A DNA stretch of 60,000 nt, from contig CAIIXF020000007.1 of NCBI GenBank assembly GCA_903813345.2, positions 21,069,564-21,129,563 of the forward strand. Reading direction: 5' to 3'. A program made the position numbers and the translations under genes. Origin of the DNA: Owenia fusiformis (Eukaryota > Annelida > Polychaeta > Sabellida > Oweniidae). Every line of letters starts with the position of its first letter. Position 1 is the first letter of the stretch. Under the pieces are notes generated by a model. The model worked only from the letters and a program-made list of their open reading frames with translations, was not told the origin of the DNA and ran no database searches. This document shows, in pieces, positions 34,101-48,500 of this stretch.

Positions 34101-34887
34101 GAAAGAGAATCGTTTTTTCCAAAAACAAGGTATGTATTTGGTTGTCTTTAAGAACAAATGAATCACATTGGCTTTAATTGGGACTTTTAGATAAGTTGCT
34201 CCAATATCCGATTCCTTTTAAAGGGCATCAAGTATATTCCTATTTTGTTTTTCTTGTATAACTGATATAACATATGGTTCTCTATATTGCAAAGTTAATC
34301 CAAACTCAATAGGGCATCATTCGCCATTTTCATTCAAAATGTTTCAAAACATGTTTGAAGAAGGCAGACAAATGATAGCAAAAACACTTGTTCTTGTTTG
34401 AAAAATCTGTTGAATTGATTTTGTTTTTGTAATACACTTGAACTTAAAATCAATTGTAGACATTCTAGAAGATGATTCAAAAACAGATGTTAAAATATTG
34501 AAAATCAAAATCAGTGCAGTATATTAAAAATATTCATCAAGTGTCATTCATCAAAAGAAACTTAGATTAAGACGCCTACTTTCCATGTGACTCAGATTAC
34601 TATTTTAAGGTTTTCACACTGATACACTTATTAAAAGTGTCAAGTGTTAAATGTATTTGATTTTAATTTAGAGAATAAATATTTTTAATAAAAAAATTCT
34701 GATTATATCATAAATACGCAGACGTATGAACTACAAAACAGACAATTTTTAAGTGTATCGCATAATGTTTAGAAAAAATATAAACATATAAATTATCACT
34801 CTTATCGTTATGCTCCTATACATTTTGCTATTTTGCAGATTTCGTAACCCTAGGCGCCAAAAGCTAGGCATTTACGCCATGATTGTA
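31151..34887. other. no recognised feature (AT-rich, homopolymer tracts)
   Basis: There are poly-G and poly-C runs near 31365 and 31720, a palindrome at 32961-33002, and otherwise AT-rich sequence with only short frames. I find no exon or transposon boundary that I can support here. Confidence 0.5.
32961..33002. repeat. short hairpin with catgggcttt arms
   Basis: Arms gattataccatgggctttc and gaaagcccatgattata pair around a 4-6 base loop. It is related to the hairpin at 6267-6305. Confidence 0.6.
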
Positions 34888-35766
34888 CACTCCCCTCCAT
34901 AAGTTTGGCAACCTTTTTCCCCCTTTGAACTACGTGTTAAAGCACTTTACGTTTGAATTTTTATTTACTTAACCGGAGATAGAAAAAATTATAATATTGA
35001 TGGAAACGTAACTTGACTTTATTTCCAATACCTCCAAATTTTCTCAATTTTTTTCCTCAATTAGACTACAATAAGTCGAAAATTGATGATAAATTTGATG
35101 AATTTTTGAAAATCGTCATTCCCATGTAATCCAATGGGAAATGGAGGGTTCTGGGCAAATCAGAAATCAGGATATCTTTTCAGTAAAAGATTCAGCAAAA
35201 AATATTTTTATATAGAAAATTGAATTGTCTAACTTTTTTGAACACTAAGTGTTTAGTTTATTTGATGAATATTAACGTATAGCGCTTTAAAGTCATTTTT
35301 GAAAATAATTTTCCGCCTCCTGTGTTATTTCAATGGGAGAGGTTTTTTGAAAAACAATTTTGACTTTAAAGCCCTATAACTTTGTTGAACCTGAAGAAAC
35401 ATATCAATTTTTTGTTAAATAAAGTTAGCAAATTCAATTGCCTGCCTAACTCGTATTTTTTGCAAGGACTCGGATGGATGGATATTCTGTCATATGACTT
35501 GCGGCAAACCTACCATTTCCCATTGGTTAACATGGGAATCTCGATTTTCAAAAATTCATCAAATTTATCATCAATTTTCGACCTATTGTAATTAAGGGAA
35601 AAAATTGAGAAAATTTGGAGGTATTGGAATTAAAGTCAAATTACGTTTCCATCAACATTATAAGTATTTTCATCGCAGGTTAAGTAAATAAAAATTCAAA
35701 GGTAAAGAGGCTTTAACACGTAGTTCAATGGGGGAAAAAAGGTTGCCAAACTTATGGAGGGGAGTG
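34888..35766. mobile_element. 879-bp MITE with about 280-bp inverted arms
   Basis: Begins cactcccctccataagtttg and ends with its inverse, flanked by TA on both sides. The arms stay alignable for roughly 280 bp (for example aacacgtagttcaa and its mirror, and gacctattgtaatt and its mirror), with a short unique centre. A truncated relative of the right arm is at about 59640-59890. Non-coding. Confidence 0.85.
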
Positions 35767-35875
35767 TATCTAAACAGTTAGATAGGAATATTGTGATATA
35801 AAATTCTAATGATTGAAATAATTCGTTGAAATTGAGTTACATAAGATAACGTTCCATTCTAAGATCATAACTTGT

Positions 35876-35925
35876 TGGTTGGTTGAATTGGTTGGTTGGT
35901 TGGTTGGTTGGTTGGTTGGTTGGAA
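35876..35925 (+). repeat. (TTGG)n microsatellite
   Basis: About 11 tetranucleotide units of ttgg with one interruption (gaattgg). Confidence 0.9.
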
Positions 35926-36480
35926 CAAAAGAAACAATTTCACTTTCTTGCATACTCGCTAATTACCAGCGACAGATTCAGAACTTGGAAATCCTAGATA
36001 TCGCATTTGTACAATGTATTGCATGCTTCGTTACATTAAAATAAGTTATACTGAATGCTATTAACAGTAAATAATGATATAACTACTAAAAATTTAATAT
36101 GTTATCATTTTACATAATTTATGACGTTAATAAACAACATGGCGGGCGTCAATTTCTTAGTACGATGTAAAGGAATTTTCCACATCTGTTTTCGATTCTT
36201 AAATAATTAGGAAAAATTTTATGTTGTTAGGATATTTCTAATACTGCTGAAAATGCAATTCCTGAAAAGAAAGTCATCTGTTTTTGCTTGCTCAAGAGCC
36301 AGCCTTTGTTAAAAAACATGCGCAAAATCGAAAGTATATCGACTTTAAAATTGTTAAAATGCCACAGGCATCTGTCTACTGCTGATTTTCCAACGGACTT
36401 TTCAACGAGAGGGACGTTCCGGCAAATCCTCAGATAACGACTTAAATATCTTATTTTCTCAATTTGAAACAAGAAAAAGT

Positions 36481-36517
36481 TATATATCGAAAGAATTTAA
36501 CAAAAACGGTTCGGGTG
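36481..36517 (+). promoter_or_regulatory. possible TATA box upstream of the mucin-like start codon
   Basis: A tatatat run at 36481-36487 lies 31 bases before the ATG at 36518. If used, the transcript would have a very short leader. Only the TATA-like motif is visible. Confidence 0.3.
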
Positions 36518-36585
36518 ATGTGGCCCTCGCCACTTGTATTGCTGGCCTTTTTGGCCAGCTTCCCGGCTGGACTTATCGGACAAGG
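36518..36585 (+). CDS. mucin-like gene exon 1: signal peptide
   Basis: Encodes MWPSPLVLLAFLASFPAGLI followed by GQ and two bases of a Gly codon, with donor gtaagt at 36586. The next exon (39870) begins with the single T that completes the Gly. The hydrophobic core and small residues before GQ make a standard secretory signal. The assignment rests on phase, donor and signal-peptide character; the 3.3-kb intron between is filled by transposons. Confidence 0.7.
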
Positions 36586-39500
36586 GTAAGTAATTTGATT
36601 AAATATAGTATTTCCCCAACCAAGCCTGAAAATATAAGACATATTTATTTTAAATTAATGTCAATTAATATCTTTTCAACACGCTATAGCTTCACTGGTG
36701 ATCCAATCGATTACGCTGGTTACCGAAACGGTTCGTTTTAGTAACAAAATGTCGGAACATCGAAGGTACGATTTTCTTTTTTGCTTATTTCACACGTTGT
36801 AGGCAGAATTCCCACGACATTTTCAATACAAACGTGTATCAGTATCATATGTTTAAGAAAATGTACATATTTGCGAACAAATAGTTCAGAAGACAACAGA
36901 ATCATCGATTTAATTCCTCACATAAGTTACATAAACGGTTTTTCGAAAAACAGTTAAGATCTGCACTTTTAACCCAAACCGTTTATGTAACTTAAGCGAG
37001 GAATTAAATCGACGATTCTGTTGTCTTCTGAGCTATTTTTCGCAAACATGTACATTTTCTAAAACATACGCTCGTATGATGCTGATACACGTTTGTGAGA
37101 AAAAGTCGTGGGGATTCTGCCTACAACGCGTGAAATAAAGAAAAAAGAAAAATCGTACCTTCGACGTTCGGACATACGCCTTTTTAATCATTACTTAAAC
37201 AAATGTGCCATAGTCAAATCATTTTCAAACATTGTTTGCGATTTCATATACATTTTATCCTATTATTACTATATCCTAACAAATGTATGTAGTAGGTTAA
37301 GTGAAATTTCTGGCCTCAAGCCCAACCTTCAGAAAACAGAAGGAAGGTGGTTAGGTATGTTTAAAACAACACCCCCACAAATTGCACCAAAAAGTCTTGT
37401 CTCAAAAATTAAAATCAATAATAAAATTTTTTACACCCTCGGAGTATGGTTTAGTTAAAATATAAACGAATGGAATGACCTTAACTTCTCTCCTAAGATT
37501 AAATCTATAGAAAACTTATTTAAAATATGGGAATGGAGGAACCTTAGCTTAATAGGAAAAAACGTGTTGATCAAAGCTCTAGGGATTTCAAAACTAACAT
37601 ATCTAGCATCAACCATACTTGTACCAAAACACATCATTAATAATGTTCAAAATCTCATTAATAACTTTTTATGGAACAGAAAACCTGCATTAATAAGCAA
37701 TTTAACAACCATAGGAAAAATCGAAAAAGGGGGAATCAAGAGCTTACATTTTGAAACGCAAATAAAAGCTTTACAAATACAATGGGTAAAAAGATTATAC
37801 CAGAAGAAGCCTAGCAAATGGAAGCAATATTTCTACAGCTTTTTTCCTAATCTAGACTCGGAGACAATATTTCATTCAAAATTTCCCGATGACAAGTGAG
37901 CCAAGTTACCCCCTTTCTACTATAATATCATGGAAACCTGGAAATTATTACATAATAAAGAGCCCTATAATAAAGAACTTGCTTTAAAAAGTATATCTGG
38001 AATAATGAGTTCATAAAAATTAACGACAAAACCTTAAATTATGCAAGCTGGATAAGTAAAGGAATCCTTCAAATAAAATATCTCTTTAACAATAATGAAT
38101 TCTTAGGTTTCGAAGATTTCTCTTTAAAATATGATATTAATACACCTTTCGTTACTTTCTATGGCTTAATTCATGCAATTCCACACTCCTGGAAACAACA
38201 CATTAAAAACAATCGAAGCAACAAGGCACTTAAAGAGGAAGAGCTTCAAATCAAAAACACGACAATAAACGTCAAATCTATAAAAACTAAAACCATATAT
38301 TGGATTCTCGTAGATAATTTATTTAAAGAACCCAACGGGAAAAAATATTTAAATTCAAAATTCAACTTTACAGAAGAAGATTGGAAACACATTTTTACAT
38401 TACCTTTTAAGACGGTTCGAAAACCGAGAATACAATGCCTTCAATACAAACTTGTTTTAAACGTTACACCAAATAATCAATTTTTAACTCGAAAGAAAAT
38501 AAAAAATTCAAATTTATGCGACTTTTGCAAAAACGATAAAATAGATGATACGATACACTTCTTCATAGAGTGCCCAAACTCTGCCAAGATTTGGGATGAC
38601 TTCAAAAAATTCTTCAATATTGATCTCACAATTAAAGACATAATTGTCGGGAAATTAGATCAAGAACACGACCACACTTCAAAAGCAATTAATTTTTGCG
38701 TGTATATAAAAAGCTTAATACATAAATCAAGACTCGTTAATACTAAAATAACATTTATACAAATAAAAGAAATCATAAAATACAAAATCAATGACGAACG
38801 AAATGTTGCAAACTTAAATGGCACACTGGAAAGTTTCGGCGAGACTTGGAGATGGGTTATAGATAGATTAAACCAACAGCATTGACATTTTTGTTTTACT
38901 TTATACCCTTTTATATTAAAATATTGTCAGCCCAATACGATTGAAAGATAACCGTATTGCATGTATTGTATTTTCAAATGGTACCCTTTTAATTAAGTTA
39001 AATTAAATACTCTGAATGGAGATGGTCTGAAAAGCGTAAAACGTATAATTGTTAAATATAAATATGTAATAATAAATACAAATATTTAATTCTATTGAGG
39101 TGAATACCTGTGCATCTTTCACAAGTGATATTCCACGAAGCCCGAAGGGCTAGTGGAATATCATCTTGTGAAAGTGTCAAAGGTATTCACCGAAAATAGA
39201 ATTAAATATTTGTTTTATTATATCACTGTCATAACATCTTCTATAATTAAATAAGTCATATGTTAACAGTATTTATGGTGTTCTCCCTCAATTGATCGCG
39301 CCTCCAAATAAAACTGGTTCAATTTTTCATTCAATGTTGATTTTGATACGTTTTCCAAATCAATCACATCGTCATTGCTAGATATCCAATCTTGAAAGAT
39401 CGTCACTGATCTTTTTGTTGTCTTTATTGTGTTTTCTGAATGAATATTCCTGTGGATTCTATGAATTTCTTCTGCAGAAATATTTGGAAACCTTTGCTTA

Positions 39501-42500
39501 CCGTCTGCCGTTTTGGTTATTATGGGATATATAAAATGAAAATTTCACTACATACATACTAAGTCAACCACGCAGGTATAAGTCATGACCGTTGAATATC
39601 ATTTGATATTCACCGGAAGTCACGTGACTTCCGTTGAATATCGCTAGTTATTTTTTAGCCACGTGTAGGACATAGACCAATAAGAGAGTGAGGAATATGA
39701 CAGTGATATAATAATATTAAATATTCAATGTATATGGATTTTATCTGTATGTATATTATGTATAATGTTTTGTGTAAGAAAGATGCAATAAAAAAAAGAA
39801 AAAAAGGAAAAAGGTTAAGTTTATTGGACGTTTCCGAGCTAAAGGACGTAATGTCTCAATATTTTTCAGTGATGATTTAACCGAAACGCCTATTGATTGT
39901 TCAGTCTATGGGTTAAAGCGCATGCTCAGAAATGGAGAACGGAAGGAAATAGGGCGCAATCGTATTTTGTTGCTCGATTATTACGACGGCAATGACCCAC
40001 GCCAAATCTTCCTCAATCCCAGCTCTGGCTGCGATGGTGTAGACCCGAACTGCAAAGACACTACGTTCTCGTTAGAGGTCAGTAAATACGAAAATAGGGA
40101 GTTTAAGATACAATTATTTAACTTGCACGTGAACGTGTAGAATTATGGTCGTCTGTGGATTAGTTCTCACATGTGTACTGTATACTCGGCTGATTGAGTA
40201 TATTGTTATTTAAAGGTATACGGAAATTAATTGTAATTAGGTCCCTGGAAAAGTAAATTTAGAGTGGGACAGTAATCCCGTGGGTCGAAATTACGAAATG
40301 CTCACGTCCAGTGAAATACTGATCCAATCCAGTATTATAAATTAAAGGATTAGTCTAATAACTTCTTCTGGATCTCTCACGTGATTTATTGGTATATAGC
40401 CCCCTTTTTGATGTTGTTCAACTTGTTGTTCGACTTACCCAAAGCGTATTCAGTGAGATCATTGTCAGCGTTTTACGAATCATTTGCTACTCACTTTTTC
40501 AGATAACTGACTACTCGGGTTTAGGATTTATCACCCTGAGTTCAGATGGGTTATATACAGGGTTTGGAGATGATAAATTCCAACAGAGTATCCCATTCAG
40601 TCGCCCTGACGATGATATAAGTGTTTCTGATGACGGTTTCTACCACGTCATAAATGGCATAGGAGGTAGTATACATGTTAATAAAATATTAGTCATTATT
40701 CTATTTCGTCTGGTCAGAATGTTAAAATGCAATGATTTACTTGCTTTCTATTTTAATATCAAAGTAAAACGCATATTTAACAAGTGTAAAAACAATTCTT
40801 CTGCAAATGTGGATTTCGCTCATATTTATATCAATTATGTTTATGCCTAGGTTTAGGCGTACGTTATAGTATAAGCTAATTGAAATCTGGCGTTTCGCAT
40901 TAAAATATAGGATTTTATTTTTTAGTGAAAACTGAAAAATTCACAAATTTTGAAAAACACTAAATAGTTCATCTTTTAATCACCCCTTTTAATCTTTACA
41001 ATTTCTGCTTATCAATGTTTTTTGATAAATGAATGGAATGACCATATCGAACCAAAATTGTCTCCGTACAGATTTGTTGGAATAGGATCTTTGAAACGAA
41101 TTTGTAAATAACGGCCAATTTGACCATGTTTTATCAAAATGTACAGTTCAATAAAACTCTGAATGATACGAGTTGAAAAAATATTTACAAATAAACACTT
41201 AGTCGATTAAAATTCTCAATGTTTAAATTTCCACGCTGACCAGATATTTTTATTTTCAGATTTTAAAATCTATTGCCAGAAGAGTACTGGGTACATCAAG
41301 ATCGAAGGGCGTATACAGCAACGGGGATTTTTACCAGCTCCTAGTGGCGCGTGTATCGGTGGGGATTTGTTTAATGACCCATCTGATACGAGAGAATTGT
41401 CACCTCTTGTCAATCCAACAATCGTGGTAGGTTAATGATATAAAAGTAGCCAATCGAAGAATAATTGACTAAATACCAAGTCAATCAATTTCCCGCAAAC
41501 GTAGTACATCTAATCAATTTATTTGGCCTATACAGATCAAGCGAAATTCGATCAGTATCCAATGTCCTAAGTGATCATTTCAAGGTATCAAATACAAATA
41601 CAATGGTGTGATAATATTCTTTAAATGCTGTTCTGTACCTTTAGGAAGAAAATGTTGTACTATACGCCAACGATCTGAGTAAAGTTTCTTTGGATAAGTT
41701 AGATGATGTGAACATTCCTGCTATCATTGCTGATTGTGAAGAAGATATGAATATTTGCTTGACAAATCGCGACGCGTCATTCTGCTACAATATGGGCTGT
41801 TTCATGGCCCCCTATATTACTAAGTTGGTAGAAAACGTAGACAGTGACTATCTCGAAACAATGCAATGTACTAATACAAGTGAGTAAACATATATTGCAT
41901 TCAAATAATTTATATGGTCACTATAAAACTATTATTTGTGTCATGGCAGAATGGCCAATTTTGTAAAAACGTATTTCTATGAGCAAGCTTAAGAATGTGT
42001 TATATACGATTTTTATACCAATTTTTAATATTTCATTACGCTTTGCATTCGTTCGACGTTTTTTAAAAGAGAGCTTCGTCTTAATTTATAATTATAATCT
42101 ACGCACAGGGTAATATTTCATGATTCCATGGGCTCTAACTTGGAACAACTCCTTATGGGCTAAATTACTGAAATTATCCCCAAAATGATGTAACCAAAAT
42201 ATAAAGCTGTAAATCGGATCTGGAAACCTTCCCCCTACCAAATTACATTCAACCTGACGTACTGTTTCCAGTGAACAGTCTCTGTGAGGCCGATTCAGGC
42301 AAAGAATACCAAAGATGCAGTCCCAGTTGCTCACCACAGAGATGTGGCGAACAGGAAACTTCCCAGTTCTGCACTCAAACATGTTCAAATGATGGCTGTT
42401 TTTGTCCTGCTGGTAAGTGTTGTAGGAGTCGACCAAATTATGAGAGCTGTGTTTGGTGGCTTTGGATATGTACATTGTGATACAGGATGGGCAATTGAAA

Positions 42501-45500
42501 TTTAATTTTTGATTAAACATAACAAACTTACTGTTTGGAATTTTATGAGTAGTATTTAGTACACATAGCCATGCATACGTTTATATCAATTGCAACTTTC
42601 AGTCAATCAGAACACAGTATTATATGCATTCTTAAAATTACAACCAATAATAGCGAGTGATTTTTAGATTCTGTTTTAGAATTCATCAATTTCACAATTT
42701 CAAGTTGGCTGTCCTGTTCACTTCCCCATCTTTAATATTTAACCAATTCATTGTTTCTCTGATGAAAATAAAATAGATTGATAAATATTCAACATCAGAT
42801 CTGTAAAATAGATATAAATAAAAAACAAAAAAACATTTGAACTCATTTTTTAATCATTTTAAAAAGTTTAAATTCGCGTTAAATTACTAACGCGAATTTA
42901 AACTTTTTGAAATGATTTATCTGACCATCTCGTTATTTTGGCAAAATCAACAAAAAATATCTTCATTCAGACGTTTTATATGAACCTGAAAATGAAGTTT
43001 CAATGGTTCGTGCAGTGTATTCTTAAATACATGGCATATTCTTCTTTCGTAGCTTCATCTGATGGCCATAAGTTACGCATTGACTCGATACATCTCATGT
43101 ATTTGCTACTATGCTTGATACTGATACATTGTTTAATAATTACTGTTACGCATTGACTCGATACATCTCATGCATTTGCTACTATGCTTGATACTGATAC
43201 ATTGTTTAATAATTACTGATATATAGGTACGCTAATGAGGGCAGACGGAATATGTGTAGGACCAGATGAGTGTACTTGTGTAAATGACGGCCAGAAATAC
43301 GATATTGGAATGATTATGAACTCTGACATACAAACCTGGTACGTATATGTAGCAAAGGCATTATTGAAATTCGATCAACTTGTCCCAGCAATTGTCAAGG
43401 GGTGCGATTTTCGGGTTTGCATCAATGCGAGCGAAGCGAGCCCCACAATTCCGACCGGAATTTTTCAATGTACAGTGTAAATGGTTCATTCTAAGCATTC
43501 CAAACTATAATTGTAAATGTTTTTCAACAAATTTTACAAAAATGCCCCTTTCTTTTTTGTCGCACCCCCCCCCCTCACCACCCTGGTTACGTCCATCTCA
43601 AGTATTTACTCGAGTATGAAATAATTACAATATTTATTAGGGTACTTTTACATATTTTGTAATATTATGTACAGTATGTATGCATGATCAATTAATAGTA
43701 ATAGCATCAAATACAAGGAGCAACTATCACAAACTAAGTGTTGATTTTCAGCGTTTGTAAAAGTGGTGGTATCTTTGATTGCAAAAATGTTCCTGATACA
43801 CGTTGCATCATCTACGGTGGCCCATTTTACCAGGTACTGACCTTCGACAATCAGGATATATCGTTTGAACAAAATTCACAGTGCACCTACAAGATGTTTA
43901 GCACAAGTAACATCGACAGAAACATATATGAAAATGTGCACAAGCTGTACTTCAACATTGAAGTCTCAGACAATTGTGTCGGCGGAATATGCGACAAAGT
44001 TGTGTATATAGACGTGGATGATGTGGCAAACAATAAATATAGGAAATTTACGTAAGTAAAAATTGATAATAAACATATATACTTACAAAACTACGAGCAC
44101 ATAGTTATACGTGTATAATATGATATTAGCCAAATAATAAATATCGGACTTAAAATTTATTCCATTGTTTTAAAATCACCATTGAAGTTAAAAATATTTC
44201 CTTGAAAGATATTTTTAAAAGAAGTTTTCAATGGTTCTCTGATCGAAGTGTTTTGATTTTCGATGCATGATTTCTAGAGGGTTTACTCCAGCGTTGTGCA
44301 ATATTGAAAGCATATAGAATGTAAGTCACAATTATCGTCTTGACTGGGGATGGAAATAATTTGAAATTTCTTTCAGGCTTAAACATACACAAACCTGGAC
44401 CGATGTAAGCGTCGATGGGGGTGATACCAATCTACCATATGGTGCCAACAATGTTTGGATTTATAAAAACTCCGACAGGCATTTGCGTTTCGCAGTGACT
44501 GATCCATCCACTAATAAACAAATACTCGAAGTATTGTCAGATGGAGAGAAAATTACGATGACATTGGACGAGTCCTACAAACAACAGGTAAAACATATTA
44601 GTGACGCAAGAGTGTCCTATCGAAATAATAATATAGTCCATTAATAAAATGATGAAACATAAGTTTATGATATTCTATGATTTTGAGCGATATCTTTTTA
44701 TCCACCAGTTGATATAAATATCTCGCACGAATGAGCGCAGTGAAAGATGTTGATATAGAAATAACGAAGTTTTCGAGTGATTCACCAACCCTTCTGCCAA
44801 GAGAATCCCAACAAAACAGGGTCGTTATGCCTAGGTCACATTTGCCCCGATCGATCGACCGGCGCCCGGCCGATTGAGTATCTTGTTCAAAATTGAAGGT
44901 CAGATCTCAAATATGAGGTCAGATGTGAACTCCTGAGAACTTGTACATGATTTAAAAAAAAGAAGTTTGGTCAATTTGAAGCAAGTTGAAATCAGTTTTG
45001 AACAAAATACTACAATCGGCCGGCGTCCGAATGGCGTCCGATGAATCGGAGCAAATGTGACCTAGGCATTACATATGTTTCAGGTTATGTGCTATAATTA
45101 GCTACAAAAGTAGATTCAAAATGTCTATATCTTTTGTTAAAGGTGGAAGGTCTTTGTGGCAATTTCAATAACAATATCAAAGATGATCTGAAAACACAAA
45201 TAGGTGAAACCGAAACCAATTTCGCAAAACTTGCGGATACATGGGCGGGAGGATGCAGTGGTGCAACCAACATTCCTTCAAACCCATGCTCTTCTCAATA
45301 TGATCACAATAAGGCTAGCCAGTGTGACAAAATATCAACAGGTATTTAGGCGTAAAATTTTCAACCTCGACTCTTTAATAAAAAATAGAGTTATGGGTCG
45401 CATGTGTGTGTCACCATGTCACACCTTTGTGAAACAGAGAAAATCATATTTACACCAGAATTTTTTGTCAGTAGGATTTATCCCCATGTTTTCTGTAATA

Positions 45501-48500
45501 TACCTAAGATCACGATTGGATGAAAGAATGATTCATTTTTTATTTAGCCGAACTCATGATGACATGCCATGGCCATATAAACCCCATCAGCTATGTTGCC
45601 AAGTGTAAGCAGGACGTCTGTTCGCATTCAGAAGATCCAAGTAAAGAAAAATCGTTACTATGCATGGCGTATGCCACCTATGCATCCGAATGTACCAGAC
45701 ACAATGTTGACATGGGCAATTGGAGAGAGGCATTGGGATGCGGTGAGTTAGCACTCTATTTTGAAAAATTCTTTTGATGTCGATTTCATCTTTGGTCTTT
45801 ACCCTTCCAGTGGTCAATTTGTAAATGGACCTTGTGCTAAAACTACTTATACGACGTGAACTGCTTTTTAATGTTAAATAAAAAACAATATAATAGCATG
45901 TCAATATTAATTGATGGAGAACATCTGGTTTGTCTTTGTTTGTTTTTAGCAATTTTCATAGAAAATACTGCATACGAAACTAAGTACTCTTTGGAAATTT
46001 TTTTTGTGAGACGCAACCACATAATTGGTCATAGTTTTTATGTCACCACCACAAACGTTTTTATTTATTTTCATTTTATTTATTGCACTGATAAATATGC
46101 TGTCTAAAATATGAATATCTAGTAAACAACAAGTAAATGCAACATAACAATCAGATATTATTGAAAATATCTTAAAATCATATTTAAATATAAGGAAAGA
46201 TTTTTTGGTTCATCGACTGGCAATGAATTGTGTGGTTATGTATCTTATATAACAACTGACTTATTTTGCGACTTACAGAAATGACTTGCAGTGAGGGTAT
46301 GGTCTATAACTCCTGCCTTAGCAGCTGTGATCTGACGTGCAGAAACGTTCAACCAACAAATTGCCAAAATACCAACCCAGGATGTATTGAGGGGTGTTGG
46401 TGTCAAGAAGTACGTTCGCCTCCGTTTAAATTTATTTTTAATGAAAATTAAAATAATGATGACACCCCGAAAAGTTACCCATAGAAACGTTGTTCACAGA
46501 GCTCTAAAACAGTTTCGTTCAAAATGTTGCTTTCTTCCTAGGGTGAAGTCTATAATGATGAAAGTGGAATGTGTATACCAAAATCTGAATGCCCATGCTA
46601 CTTCAGGGACGTTCCGTATGATGAGGGGGCCGTCAGGCAGGATGAATGTAACCAATGGTAAATCCTACATTAAAATATTATGTATTTACAAGGTCTCAAT
46701 ATGTTCCAAATAAATACTACATCCTAAATCCTGGAATCTGGCTAAGGCTAAAGCTACATGGCCAAAGCATCCCCATTGTGGTCAGTTAGGCAAATTGTTT
46801 TTGTTACAAAATTCAAAAGTTTGGAAAACTTACAATTTAAAGTAACGATGAAGGTTTTTACATTATCATATTGCATGATATCATGTTATATTTATATTAT
46901 GATGTATTTTAGCACATGTAATGAGGGACAGTGGTCCTGTACAGACATTGTGTGTACAGGTGAGTAGTATGAAAAAGGTAAAGAAGTCGATTGTAATATT
47001 GTCATTTTTCAACATCTTTGTTGTGTGACCTCTGTGATAGTATAAATAATTTTTCAAATTTCAAATTTCATTAACATGGAATCTAAACGAGTTGATCTAA
47101 CTGCTGCTGTACATATTCTGTAGTATCATACAATAAGAGCACACATTATTGTTTCAGACGAAAACACATGTGGGCCTAATGAATACTGGAAGAACTACAC
47201 ATCAATCTGTGAGAAAGATAGGTCATGTGGTACTTTACATACCATATGTAACACACACGATCAAAGCATGTACGCCGCGTGTGTTTGCAAAACTGGTCAG
47301 TTATTTTCTTTAAAAAACGCTATTTAGATATGATAAATAATGTAGATCGTATGGCGTATTTAGGGTTAAATACTTGCATATGCAATTGGAAAATGAATCT
47401 GACATATACTGGCTTGATATATTTCTTGATTCGTTGAATATTTGTGTAAGTGTAAAACTTCATTGGCGTAAAACTAAATCACCTTGTTGACTCGTGGATT
47501 GTAATTTTAAAACTTTAACATGATGTTCCTTGAAAGAAAAGATCAATTTTTGAATTAAATCTATTAAATTTTGAATGTCACGTCTCGATTTTTCTTTTAG
47601 GTATGGTGCGGTATAATGGTGAATGTATCAACACAGATGAGTGTCCTTGTGTATTTGAAGACACTACATATTCTGTAGGTCAAACGAGGGAACATGGCTT
47701 GTTCCAGGAATGGTAAGACAATTGCTTTGTATGGATGTATCATGTTGTACCATCGGAATGAACTGCCGATAGAACGTCGAACCCATACATTCTATATAAT
47801 GTTTGTTTTCTTATCCTAAAATATTTTTCACAATTGTTTCATTTTGAGGTATTTGGCAATAATCTTTTTTAGAAAGTTTTTAGAAAGAGTGCCATATGGA
47901 TGAGCAATTATTTAGTTCACTTACCCCGATTGCATTTTTTTATAAAACCTGTAAAAGAAGTGCGTCTCACTTGATCTTCAAATAAAATCAGTATTCGAGC
48001 AAAATGCACAAAGGGGTGTTAGGAATAGATAATTATATAAAACGAATGTTAAACGTTTGAAATTACTTTATTTCAGCACATGTACACATGGTGGCCGTTG
48101 GGAATGTGGCAGCCACGAATGTCCCGGTAAGTCTGCTCGGTTCATTGCTTCCATCTGTTTCAATACCGTTATCATGCACTCGTAGTAGGAGAAGGTTATC
48201 AAATGCTTTAAATGATTCGTGGTTCGAATCAATCAATATTTGGGTTTCCAAAATCTATCTATTACACATCATAATTAAAATCAAATGTAAAATTTCATTT
48301 TTTGAGAATGCTCGAGAAATCCACAGAGTACAGAAATACAAATTCGATGAACTGTACACTATAATAACCGTATCTCATGATCATTATTTTAGATGTCTGT
48401 TCCATTTACGGATTATCTCATTTCAAAACGTTTGATGGACTGTCTTATACTTTCGAGGGAGACTGTGACTACACACTACTCAAATCAGGTAAGTACAAAG

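Larger units (their letters stand above)
37184..39790 (+). pseudogene. decayed non-LTR retrotransposon (RT 3' part and C-terminal zinc ribbon)
   Basis: Broken frames give reverse-transcriptase C-terminal motifs: SGLKPNLQKTEGRWLG (37302-37353), then WEWRNLSLIGKNVLIKALG and FLWNRKP (37530-37690), and later a Cys-rich end with LCDFC...HFFIECPNSAKIW (38512-38610), finishing near 38885. Stops and frameshifts occur at least at 37456 and 37899. An A-rich tail (gcaataaaaaaaagaaaaaaagg) at about 39785 suggests the 3' UTR continues beyond an inserted element at 39079-39715. It is 5'-truncated. The motif style is L1/Tx1-like; the clade is not certain. Confidence 0.8.

Noticed and set aside
36227-36472. 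81-codon minus-strand frame just upstream of the mucin-like start
   Set aside because: No recognisable motif or splice signals. It overlaps the probable promoter region.
42092-42520. 142-codon minus-strand frame
   Set aside because: Antisense to the TIL exon 42272-42412, which has correct splice sites and Cys spacing.
45587-45952. 121-codon minus-strand frame
   Set aside because: Mostly antisense to the C8 exon 45548-45742. No independent support.
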